A DNA stretch of 6,584 nucleotides from Sulfurimonas sp. (GTDB lineage Bacteria > Campylobacterota > Campylobacteria > Campylobacterales > Sulfurimonadaceae). Both the position numbers and the translations under genes were made by a program. Position 1 is the stretch's first letter. Each line of letters opens with the position of its first letter. The notes under the pieces are model-generated. The model did not search any database. It saw nothing but the letters and a program-made list of their open reading frames with translations, and was not told the origin of the DNA. This document shows, piece by piece, positions 1 to 6,569 of the stretch. The stretch lies in contig JAGHAW010000115.1 of assembly GCA_021161305.1 (NCBI GenBank), positions 1 to 6,584 on the forward strand, written 5' to 3'.

Positions 1-994
1 TATCTATCCATTTAATATAGATGATGATAGCTACTTAAAAGTGAAAAAAGAGATTACACATACAAAGATGTTATTAGATAAAGTTCTGAACTATATATCT
101 ATTATTAATATTGCTGGATTTGTACTTGTATTTGTCTATGCAATTGCTCTATCTAAAATGCTAGTCTCTCCAGTAGAGACACTAAACTCGAAACTATCAA
201 ATATGAACGAACATCTTATGAAGCCCATAATAGTTGAAGAGTTACCAAAAGAGTTTGAACCACTTGGAACAACACTAAACCATCTTATAACCAGAATACA
301 AAACTTTGTTAAATACCAAAAAGAACTCTTTATCGGAACGGCACATGAGTTAAAAACGCCTTTGGCAGTTATAAAACTCAAAAATCAGGTTACTCTTATA
401 AAAAAACGCTCCCCTGAGGAGTATATAGATGCTCTTAAGGTTACAAATAAAACCATAGATGAGATGAATATCATAGTATCAAACATTTTAAATATAGGTC
501 GCCAAGAGGGAGCACAACTTGATAAACCCATAGAAGTTGATGTTATAAGTTTCCTTCGTCAAAAGGCAAACGATTTTAAACTCTTAGCTGAAAATGAGGA
601 TAAACAACTACACATGAGTTTTCAACCAGATGGATTTATGGCAACACTACAGATAAGTCTTCTTAACCAAATTATACAAAATTTTCTGCAAAATGCTCTA
701 AAATTTACTCCACAAAATAGAAGTGTAACTTTAAGAAGTTCCCAAAATGAAATTGGATTACTAATAGAGGTTATTGATGAAGGATGCGGGATAGATGATA
801 GTATAGATCTCTTTGCTCCTTTTAAAAGACAGGGAAATAAACCGGGTGTAGGACTTGGACTATTTTTAGCAAAAAGTGCTGCTGATGCTTTAGGTGCACA
901 TATAAAACTTGAAAATAGAAAAGACGGAATCAGTGGAACGATTGCTTCACTTGCTTTAAACTCTAAACTTTCTTGTATTTTACCAATAAATTAG
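1..994 (+). CDS. Sensor histidine kinase, 5'-truncated by the window edge
   Basis: This is the C-terminal part of a membrane-bound two-component sensor kinase, which autophosphorylates on His and passes the phosphate to a response regulator. The frame is open to base 2 with no upstream stop, so the GTG at 41 is probably an internal Val. Residues are numbered from that codon. A hydrophobic membrane helix lies at about 17-40, followed by a HAMP-like linker (about 41-92). The HisKA dimerisation helix has the H-box AHELKTP (phosphoacceptor His102). The ATPase domain shows the N-box (Asn214, Asn218), G1 DEGCG (246-250), F-box LFAPFKR (257-263) and G2 GVGLGL (269-274). All catalytic boxes are intact, so the visible part should be active. 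The periplasmic sensor domain and any first membrane helix lie outside the window, so the signal is unknown. No response regulator gene is visible; it is presumably upstream. Confidence 0.93.
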   Translation, partial: IYPFNIDDDSYLKVKKEITHTKMLLDKVLNYISIINIAGFVLVFVYAIALSKMLVSPVETLNSKLSNMNEHLMKPIIVEELPKEFEPLGTTLNHLITRIQNFVKYQKELFIGTAHELKTPLAVIKLKNQVTLIKKRSPEEYIDALKVTNKTIDEMNIIVSNILNIGRQEGAQLDKPIEVDVISFLRQKANDFKLLAENEDKQLHMSFQPDGFMATLQISLLNQIIQNFLQNALKFTPQNRSVTLRSSQNEIGLLIEVIDEGCGIDDSIDLFAPFKRQGNKPGVGLGLFLAKSAADALGAHIKLENRKDGISGTIASLALNSKLSCILPIN

Positions 995-1009
995 TACTTT
1001 AAAATAGCT

Positions 1010-1034
1010 ATTTAAAATACAATAAAGCTTTATT
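1010..1034. repeat. Two adjacent AT-rich palindromes after the kinase gene
   Basis: Just after the kinase stop codon lie two perfect palindromes, AAATAGCTATTT and then AATAAAGCTTTATT (1021-1034), both centred on AGCT. They have no unpaired loop beyond the centre, few G-C pairs and no T-run after them, so they make a poor intrinsic terminator. They could be weak terminators, a binding site for a dimeric regulator of the ferredoxin unit, or chance in AT-rich sequence. Confidence 0.2.
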
Positions 1035-1038
1035 CTGC

Positions 1039-1101
1039 TATAAATCTGACACATAAAAAGATAAGTAAAAGTATCTATAAAAAAAGTAATAATATATAAG
1101 G
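1039..1101 (+). promoter_or_regulatory. Probable promoter and ribosome binding site of the ferredoxin-Ppx unit
   Basis: The 114-bp spacer between the kinase stop and the ferredoxin start is very AT-rich. It holds -10-like TATAAA hexamers at 1039-1044 and 1076-1081, neither with a recognisable -35 box. Weak -35 boxes are usual in Campylobacterota. A TAAGG ribosome binding site at 1097-1101 stands 7 nt before the ATG and supports that start. Which -10 is used, if either, cannot be told from sequence. Confidence 0.3.
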
Positions 1102-1108
1102 TTTTTTA

Positions 1109-1360
1109 ATGGCTTTGATAATAAATAGTGAATGTATAGCATGTGATGCATGTCGTGAAGAGTGTCCTACTACAGCAATAGAAGAGGGAGATCCGGTATA
1201 TTATATAGATCCAGATCGATGTATAGAATGTGTAACTGTTTATGATGAACCGGCATGTATCTCAGTTTGTCCTGTTGATTGTATAGTTCCTGATAAAGAT
1301 AATGTAGAATCTATAGCAGAACTCCAGTTCAAGTATAAAAACCTTTCCGTAGAAGAGTAG
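1109..1360 (+). CDS. YfhL/Alvin-type 2[4Fe-4S] ferredoxin
   Basis: This is a small cytoplasmic electron carrier of 83 residues holding two [4Fe-4S] clusters. The first motif is Cys9-x2-Cys12-x2-Cys15-x3-Cys19-Pro. The second is Cys38-x2-Cys41-x8-Cys50-x3-Cys54-Pro. The eight-residue gap between Cys41 and Cys50 and a C-terminal tail are hallmarks of the Allochromatium (Alvin)/E. coli YfhL type, whose clusters have very low and unequal potentials. By family rule, Cys9/12/15/54 bind one cluster and Cys19/38/41/50 the other. A ninth Cys (58) sits in CPVDC, as in Alvin ferredoxin. The start follows a TAAGG site. The Ppx/GppA gene starts 10 bp downstream, so the two are probably co-transcribed. Helicobacter pylori has, from memory, the same pair (HP0277-HP0278). 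The redox partner is unknown. Identification as a ferredoxin is very secure. Confidence 0.95.
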   Translation: MALIINSECIACDACREECPTTAIEEGDPVYYIDPDRCIECVTVYDEPACISVCPVDCIVPDKDNVESIAELQFKYKNLSVEE

Positions 1361-1370
1361 AGGCAACTTT

Positions 1371-2831
1371 ATGGCAAAGCGAGTAGCCGTAATAGATATA
1401 GGTTCTAATTCAGTTAGAATGGTCGTTTATGAAAGAACTTCTCGTTTTGCATTCCATCTACTGCATGAAGCAAAAAGCAGAGTAAGAATCTCTGAGGATG
1501 CTTATAAAAACAGCGACAATCTTCAAGAAGTTCCAATGCAAAGAACTTTTAATGCTCTAAAAGAGTTCTTAAGCATATCCTCTTCGTTTAAAGTCAGGAA
1601 AACTCTGTGTGTTGCAACTTCTGCATTAAGAGATGCTCCAAATAAAAAAGAGTTCTTAGGAAGAGTTCAAAAAGAGTTAAAACTAAATATCAAAGTTATA
1701 GATGGTACAAAAGAGTCCTATCTAGGTGCTATAGCATGTGCAAATCTACTCCCTGAGCAAAAAAATGCTCTTAGCATAGATATTGGTGGTGGCTCAACAG
1801 AGTTTGCTATTATAGACTCCAAAGATGTAAAAAACACTATATCTTTAAACCTCGGTACTGTAAGATTAAAAGAACTCTTTTTTGATAAAAACAGAGTTGA
1901 TGAAGCTATAGAATATATAGACTCTGAGTTAGAAGCCTTAGAAAATATAGATGCTTCAACCCTCATCGGTATGGGTGGAACATTTAGAGCAATTTCTAAT
2001 GCTATTATGTCTACTAATAACTACCCATTAAATAAACTACATGCTTATGAATACTCTTGCTTAGAATTCAGTGAGTTTATATCTAAAGTTTTAAAAGCAG
2101 ATGAGACAGAACTTAAAAAACTTGGTATCAAAAAAGATAGATTTGATGTTATAAAACCCGGAGCATTAATCTTACAAAGAGTAGTTAAAAAAGTTAATGT
2201 GCAAAAACTTCTTACAAGTGGGGTTGGTGTTAGAGAGGGTCTATATCTCTCAGATCTACTTAGAAATTCTAAAGATAAATTTCCACACAATTATAACACT
2301 TCTATTCGTTATTTGCTAGACTCTCATCTCTTGGATAGCAGCTTTTCAAATCAACTGAACTCTCTATCTAAAAAACTATTTGATGCTACTCGCAAATATC
2401 TTGGTCTTGATATAAAATACCGGAGAGACTTAAGTATCGCAGCAAAACTCTATCCAACCGGCAATAGCGTACATTTTTACTCTAAACATAAACACAGCTA
2501 CTACCTTATACAAAATGCACTAGAGTACGGCTTTACCCACCAACAAATAATGCTTATAGCCACTCTTGTCAGATATGCAAAAAGAAAACTGCCATCAAGT
2601 GAACATATTAACAAGTACACTATTTTACTGCCAAACAAAAGTACTCTTAATGCTCTTAGCTATCTTCTTTCATTAACAATTGCACTTCTTAGTCATAAAC
2701 CAAGAAATATTGACTTTGATATAAAATTTAGTGATGGAATTCTTAAGATAGAGTCAAAAAATACGCTCTATCTAAGTCAAGAAGCTGTAGAAAAGTTAGA
2801 TAGTATAAAAGATTTTAAAGTAAAGTTTTAA
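1371..2831 (+). CDS. Ppx/GppA family exopolyphosphatase / pppGpp phosphohydrolase
   Basis: This 486-residue cytoplasmic ASKHA-fold phosphatase should remove terminal phosphate from polyphosphate and/or convert pppGpp to ppGpp. The sequence does not separate the two activities. The N-terminal half has the phosphate-1 loop DIGSNSVR (9-16), a probable catalytic Glu115 (GTKES, at the position of the usual EEA/EG motif), the phosphate-2 loop DIGGGSTEF (137-145) and a glycine loop GMGGT (200-204). From about 305 comes the helical HD-like C-terminal domain, as in E. coli PPX (513 aa). KHKHSYYLI (372-380) is kept there, but the usual LHE/D-x-G reads LYPTG (360-364) and the usual VRYH reads VRYA (400-403). 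A binding site overlapping the ferredoxin stop (TAGAGG, 1358-1363) sits 7 nt before the ATG, which suggests translational coupling. The gene converges with bamA. Confidence 0.92.
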   Translation: MAKRVAVIDIGSNSVRMVVYERTSRFAFHLLHEAKSRVRISEDAYKNSDNLQEVPMQRTFNALKEFLSISSSFKVRKTLCVATSALRDAPNKKEFLGRVQKELKLNIKVIDGTKESYLGAIACANLLPEQKNALSIDIGGGSTEFAIIDSKDVKNTISLNLGTVRLKELFFDKNRVDEAIEYIDSELEALENIDASTLIGMGGTFRAISNAIMSTNNYPLNKLHAYEYSCLEFSEFISKVLKADETELKKLGIKKDRFDVIKPGALILQRVVKKVNVQKLLTSGVGVREGLYLSDLLRNSKDKFPHNYNTSIRYLLDSHLLDSSFSNQLNSLSKKLFDATRKYLGLDIKYRRDLSIAAKLYPTGNSVHFYSKHKHSYYLIQNALEYGFTHQQIMLIATLVRYAKRKLPSSEHINKYTILLPNKSTLNALSYLLSLTIALLSHKPRNIDFDIKFSDGILKIESKNTLYLSQEAVEKLDSIKDFKVKF

Positions 2832-2853
2832 TCAAACTATCTCTAAAATCTTT
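2808..2853. terminator. Possible bidirectional terminator between ppx/gppA and bamA
   Basis: Only 11 bp separate the two convergent stop codons, and a nested inverted repeat spans them. The outer arms AAAGATTTTA (2808-2817) and TAAAATCTTT (2844-2853) match over 10 bp and lie inside the two coding ends. The inner arms AGTTT (2824-2828) and AAACT (2834-2838) enclose a 5-nt loop. A competing 7-bp pairing exists between 2798-2804 and 2836-2842. The stem is nearly all A-T, so it would be a weak terminator. Its symmetry fits transcription stopping from either side, but this is inference. Confidence 0.35.
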
Positions 2854-5077
2854 GTCCCATAGTAAACTCAAATCCGGCAGTTTTATCATCTTCTTGCACA
2901 TTTAGTGCTGTTGAGAACATCAACTGAATAGGTCCAACTGGTGAAAACCACTCAATCCCTGCTCCATAACCACCACGAGAATATTCAGTCAAAGAATCAT
3001 CGCCGATAAATCCCCAATCCAGATAAGTAACTAAACGCATCTTAGCTTTAGGTACAAGAGGAAAGCTCATTTCTACATTGTTGGAGAAGGTCTGTCTTCC
3101 ACCAATTCTTCTTATAGTTCCATCACTATCTGTAAGAGTAGGAGAGATAGAATACGATTCATACCCTCTAACACTACCCAAACCACCCATATAAAATCTC
3201 TCTGCAAGAGGTAGATATCCAGTGTCAGCAGCATAATAAAATCTAGCTTTATACCTAAAAATAGCATCAAAACCAATATAATCTTCTAAACCAACATATT
3301 TTCCAAAAGTTGTTCTGGATTTCCAAAAATCTGCATTAGCACCAACACCTGCTTTCTCAAAACTTTGACTTATAACATAACCTTCACGAGGAAGATAGTA
3401 ATCATCTGTATTATCAAAACTCACACTTACGGTAACTGAACTCTTTGCATAACTTTCAAAATAGTAACTGTCAGTAATAGTTTCATTAATATCTTCATTT
3501 ACATCATAACTGTTAGATGAATAACTATAACCTAGATATCCACTAATATATCTTGTAAATTTATGCCCTGTTCCAACGCTTATACCATCAGTATATACGC
3601 TGTAATCATCATAATCATAAGAAGACTTATATATGGAAAAATTACCACTAAAGTCACTATCGTTTAGTCTTGGATTTGATATATTAAATGAGTAATTCTG
3701 TGTCATTTCTGATTTTTCAGCTTGTACACCTACATTTATACCTGAACCCCATATATTTCTATCATCAACAGCAAGACTTATCATAAGTCCACCATAACTG
3801 CCATATCCACCACCGACTTGAATGTTTCCTGTTGGTGCTTCTTTAACCTTAACAACCAAATCCATAGTGTGGTTATCAATTCTTTTCTCTTCTATAGTGT
3901 TCCCATCAAAATATCCAAGTCTTCCAAGTGAACTACGAGAATCTTTTAAATCAGTTGAAGAATACATATCTCCAGGACCAAGATAAAGCTCGCGTCTGAC
4001 GATTCTATCTAGTGTTCTACTGTTACCGGAGATAAGAACATTTCTAATCTTAACTCTTTCACCAGGAATTACTTTAAAAACCACTTCAACTGTCTTCTCT
4101 TTTTTGTTTTTTTTCAAATCTGGCACAACTTGAACAAAAGCGTAGCTTAAATCGGCAATAAGAGTTTTAATTTTCTGAGCATCATCACGAAATGTTTTAA
4201 TATTAAAAGCCTCACCTTTTTCCAAACTAATAATCTCTCTAATTTTTTCATCATCAATAACATGTTTAAGTTGATTTATAGAAATTCCACTTATATTATA
4301 AATGTTACCCTCTTGAATTTGATAACTCATATCTGCTGTATAGTGGTCAAAATTTACCCTTACAAAAGGCTCATTTACCTTAGCATCCAAATATCCATAT
4401 TGCATGTACATGTCACGGATTCTAAGTGGGTCATACTCTAAATTACCCAAACTCATCTCACCACTGTTTCTTCCCCAAAACCAGCCCATAAATTCTGCTT
4501 CTTTATTTGCTATAACTTCATCAAAAAGATCACTCTCAAGCCCAACAACTCCACTATACTCTAAATGATTAATAATAATTTCTTCGCCCTCATTGGCAAT
4601 AAAAGTAATTTTTATACTTCCATTTTCAAGATACTCTTTTTCTATTTCAACAACACTATCTATCTTTCCATCTTGACTTAAGGCTTCTATGATTCTTTTT
4701 TTAGCAGCTTCGAGCTTCTTCTCATCATAAAGAGAACCCCTTTTTATCTGTACAACACTATCTATAATATCTTTATCTGCTTCTTTCCAACCTTTTAACT
4801 CAACTTTAGAAATAAGTGGTTTTTCTTTACAGTGAAAAGTTAAATTTCCATCCTCAAAATCTACCCAAATATCATCAAAATAGCCCTGTTTAAAATACTT
4901 TTTTATAGACCCATCTATAATCTCATCATCTACATCTTCGCCTATTTCAAAGTCTAACATTCGTAGTGCTACAGATTCTGATATATGAACCATTCCATTA
5001 TAATTTATAGCTTTGATTGTGTACGCAAAAGAGTTTACTGTTAATAGGGTTAGCAGTGTTACTAAAAAAATTCTCAT
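2843..5077 (-). CDS. bamA: Outer membrane protein assembly factor BamA (Omp85)
   Basis: BamA is the central subunit of the BAM complex, which folds and inserts beta-barrel proteins into the outer membrane. The 744-residue product begins with a signal peptide (MRIFLVTLLTLLTVNSFA, probable cleavage after Ala18). About five POTRA domains follow (roughly 19-87, 88-164, 165-258, 259-338, 340-414), each with a late glycine turn such as ANEGEE, QEGNIY or IPGERV. The barrel spans about 418-744. It includes the conserved L6 loop motif GSVRGYE (634-640, VRGY/F), the SPVGP motif near the end (712-716) and a C-terminal Phe, the usual beta-signal. The length matches Campylobacterota BamA (about 740 aa). 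The start has a weak GGAA site 5 nt upstream. The gene is divergent from tyrA, as I recall for Campylobacter jejuni Cj0129c/Cj0130. It is likely essential and shows no damage. Confidence 0.96.
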   Translation of the reverse strand: MRIFLVTLLTLLTVNSFAYTIKAINYNGMVHISESVALRMLDFEIGEDVDDEIIDGSIKKYFKQGYFDDIWVDFEDGNLTFHCKEKPLISKVELKGWKEADKDIIDSVVQIKRGSLYDEKKLEAAKKRIIEALSQDGKIDSVVEIEKEYLENGSIKITFIANEGEEIIINHLEYSGVVGLESDLFDEVIANKEAEFMGWFWGRNSGEMSLGNLEYDPLRIRDMYMQYGYLDAKVNEPFVRVNFDHYTADMSYQIQEGNIYNISGISINQLKHVIDDEKIREIISLEKGEAFNIKTFRDDAQKIKTLIADLSYAFVQVVPDLKKNKKEKTVEVVFKVIPGERVKIRNVLISGNSRTLDRIVRRELYLGPGDMYSSTDLKDSRSSLGRLGYFDGNTIEEKRIDNHTMDLVVKVKEAPTGNIQVGGGYGSYGGLMISLAVDDRNIWGSGINVGVQAEKSEMTQNYSFNISNPRLNDSDFSGNFSIYKSSYDYDDYSVYTDGISVGTGHKFTRYISGYLGYSYSSNSYDVNEDINETITDSYYFESYAKSSVTVSVSFDNTDDYYLPREGYVISQSFEKAGVGANADFWKSRTTFGKYVGLEDYIGFDAIFRYKARFYYAADTGYLPLAERFYMGGLGSVRGYESYSISPTLTDSDGTIRRIGGRQTFSNNVEMSFPLVPKAKMRLVTYLDWGFIGDDSLTEYSRGGYGAGIEWFSPVGPIQLMFSTALNVQEDDKTAGFEFTMGQRF

Positions 5078-5107
5078 TAAGATTCCATAATTGTAAAATA
5101 AGTTGAG

Positions 5108-5140
5108 ATTTTATCTATAATGAGGTTAATATTGGGTAAA
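5108..5140 (-). promoter_or_regulatory. Candidate bamA promoter
   Basis: Reading leftward from the divergent region, a -35-like TTTACC (5140-5135) and a -10-like TATAGA (5119-5114) are separated by 15 bp, which is short. They would give a leader of about 30 nt before the bamA ATG. TAAAAT at 5113-5108 is an alternative -10. Neither is a strong match; the position and the lack of any other room are the main support. Confidence 0.25.
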
Positions 5141-5151
5141 TTGAGTATAAT
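5116..5151 (+). promoter_or_regulatory. tyrA promoter region with two perfect TATAAT boxes
   Basis: Two exact TATAAT hexamers lie on the + strand at 5116-5121 and 5146-5151. The second would start transcription near 5158 and leave a leader of about 22 nt, well placed for tyrA. The first would give a leader of about 50 nt. Neither has a good -35: TTGTAA at 5091-5096 is 19 bp from the first, and AGGTTA lies 17 bp from the second. The first box overlaps the candidate bamA -10 on the other strand, so the two promoters may compete. Confidence 0.45.
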
Positions 5152-5179
5152 TTAAAAATTTTAATTTAAAGTATATATT

Positions 5180-6010
5180 ATGAATGTTGCAATAGTCGGT
5201 CTTGGTCTTATGGGTGGTTCTCTTGCACTTAGTCTAAAAAAACTAACTTTTATTGATAGTGTTGTTGGAAGTGACCATAACAAAGAGCATATAAAAGATG
5301 CACTAAAGTTGGGTTTAGTTAATGAAATCGTTAAATTTGAAGAGATAAAAAAGTGTGATGTTATCTTTTTAGCCATACCTGTAAATGGTGTTATCTCTGC
5401 TTTAAAAGATTTGAGAGATATTAGCCAAGATACGACCATAATAGATTTAGGCAGTACAAAAGAGCTAATAGTCTCATCAGTTCCACACGCTATACGCAAA
5501 AACTTTGTAGCAGCACACCCAATGACAGGAACAGAAAATTTTGGTCCACAAGCTGCAATAGAAGAGTTATACAATAATCAAAGTGTAGTTCTATGTGACT
5601 TGGAAGATAGTGGCGAACTTCAACGCAAAACAGCTAGAAAAATATTCAAAGCTCTTGGTATGAAGAAGTATTTTATGCGTTCACATGAGCATGACCGTCA
5701 TGCAGCCTTTATCTCCCACATGCCACATGCTATCTCATTTTCCATAGCAAATACAGTTATGAAACAGGAAAATAAACACAACATCTTAGCTCTTGCTGCC
5801 GGTGGTTTTCGTTCTATGAGTCGCTTGGCTAAAAGTTCTCCTAGAATGTGGGAAGATATTTTTAAACAAAACAAATCAAACCTTCTTGAAGCAATAGAAC
5901 TTTTTGAAGGTGAACTCTCGGAACTAAAAAAAAGCATCCAAAATGATGAGTGGGAAAAAGTTAATAAAACCATGGAGAATGGTAATGGTCTCCATGATAT
6001 TTTAGATTAA
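5180..6010 (+). CDS. tyrA: Prephenate dehydrogenase (tyrosine biosynthesis)
   Basis: TyrA oxidatively decarboxylates prephenate to 4-hydroxyphenylpyruvate with NAD+, the committed step to tyrosine in the cytoplasm. The 276-residue protein opens at once with a Rossmann fold, VGLGLMGGS (6-14, GxGxxG), supporting this start despite a weak site (AAAG, 8 nt upstream). Asp32 at the end of the second strand suggests NAD+ rather than NADP+. Conserved family segments follow: IDLGSTKE (88-95), AHPMTGTE (112-119, His113 matching the substrate-binding His of Aquifex TyrA), SHMPHA (179-184) and SRLAKSSPRMW (214-224, with the prephenate-binding Arg215). The C-terminal part is the helical dimerisation domain. 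There is no chorismate mutase domain and no ACT domain, so it is a stand-alone form without the usual tyrosine-sensing domain. It is divergent from bamA. Confidence 0.94.
   Translation: MNVAIVGLGLMGGSLALSLKKLTFIDSVVGSDHNKEHIKDALKLGLVNEIVKFEEIKKCDVIFLAIPVNGVISALKDLRDISQDTTIIDLGSTKELIVSSVPHAIRKNFVAAHPMTGTENFGPQAAIEELYNNQSVVLCDLEDSGELQRKTARKIFKALGMKKYFMRSHEHDRHAAFISHMPHAISFSIANTVMKQENKHNILALAAGGFRSMSRLAKSSPRMWEDIFKQNKSNLLEAIELFEGELSELKKSIQNDEWEKVNKTMENGNGLHDILD
5971..5996. terminator. Hairpin at the tyrA 3' end, probable bidirectional terminator
   Basis: CATGGAGA (5971-5978) and TCTCCATG (5989-5996) form a perfect 8-bp stem with four G-C pairs and a 10-nt loop, inside the last codons of tyrA. 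Rightward it is followed by a modest ATATTTTAG stretch. Leftward it is followed by a T-rich run (GTTTTATTAACTTTTT), a better terminator shape. It may therefore mainly stop transcription arriving from the binding-protein gene on the other strand. Confidence 0.45.
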
Positions 6011-6019
6011 GAAATAATT

Positions 6020-6499
6020 TTATTTTGCCATATCAATAAATGAATTCCAATCTTTCCAAAGCAGAGTTTTATTGTTTTCTTTAAATTGTTTTGGAACTTC
6101 GATATTTGGAATAACAGGAATAAAACTAGCACCGTCACTAAACATTTTCTGAGCTTTTTGTGAAACTAAAAAATCAGCTGCTTTTTTAGTCTCTTCGCTG
6201 TAGCCTTTTTTCATTATCATAACTTGTGTAAGGTGAAATGCACCCTCTTTAGGCCAACATATCGCCGAACCATTATCTTTTGAGAACATTGCAAAAGAAA
6301 GAGGCATAATTCCAATGTCATACTCTTTACTTGCAACTGCTTTATTTACATCTATCGGCAGACCTAAATACTCAACATTATTTTCAACAAAATCTTCACC
6401 TTTTTGACCTAATTCTTGTTTGTAGTATTGCTTAAAAAGAACAGCTGGAGGAGTAGCTGTCAAGCGAACTCCAAAACTAGGCAGGTAAAATCCAAAAAA
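6020..6499 (-). pseudogene. C-terminal half of an ABC transporter substrate-binding protein
   Basis: The reading frame encodes only the second lobe and tail of a type-2 periplasmic binding protein of the Fe(III)/polyamine-like family. Recognisable stretches are a hinge-proximal segment (VRLTATPPAVLFKQYY), an ASKEYDIGIMPLSFA segment like the family's 'G.y.iGi' strand, CWPKEGAFHLTQVMIMKK, and the helix ETKKAADFLVSQKAQKMF typical of 'peaAkkFldfLlskegQ'. The N-terminal lobe and signal peptide are absent. The frame runs open past the TTG at 6463 up to a stop at 6533-6535, with no ATG or ribosome binding site, so the TTG is not a credible start. Full-length relatives are roughly twice as long. The break coincides with a putative IS terminus at 6500. 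The fragment has no export signal and could not work alone. The ligand cannot be named. The N-terminal half may lie beyond the element, outside the window. Confidence 0.6.
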
Positions 6500-6536
6500 T
6501 GTTACACTTTGAAACTTAAACCAACTACGATTTCAA

Positions 6537-6569
6537 CCTAATTTTCATTAGGATTTTGAGTTAAATCCT
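6537..6569. repeat. Two overlapping, mutually exclusive hairpins
   Basis: CCTAAT (6537-6542) pairs with ATTAGG (6547-6552) around a 4-nt loop that reads GAAA on the minus strand, a GNRA-type tetraloop. AGGATTT (6550-6556) pairs with AAATCCT (6563-6569) around a 6-nt loop. The stems share 6550-6552, so only one can form fully at a time. They lie over the end of the putative transposase frame. No T-run follows in either direction, so this is not a standard terminator. Confidence 0.35.

Noticed and set aside
5077..5088. Three-codon upstream frame (ATG GAA TCT TAA) whose stop overlaps the bamA ATG
   Set aside because: It overlaps the only plausible bamA ribosome binding site (GGAA) and has none of its own. 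A three-codon frame is expected by chance.
5161..5574. A 137-codon open frame antisense to tyrA
   Set aside because: It lies wholly opposite the conserved Rossmann part of tyrA, has no recognisable motif or ribosome binding site, and its frame is explained by the codon bias of the real gene. The same holds for the shorter antisense frames at 136-381, 1718-1966, 2045-2290 and 5698-5973.
6441..6460. Inverted repeat ACAGCT/AGCTGT with an 8-nt spacer
   Set aside because: Only 6 bp, inside coding sequence for a Thr-Ala-Thr-Pro-Pro-Ala-Val stretch, and with no T-run or regulatory context. Probably chance.
6458..6463. TTG at 6463 as the start of a 147-residue protein, or TTGACA there as a -35 box
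   Set aside because: The frame continues upstream with family-like residues, there is no binding site before the TTG, and no -10 box follows at the right distance. The protein would also begin in the middle of a binding-protein fold.
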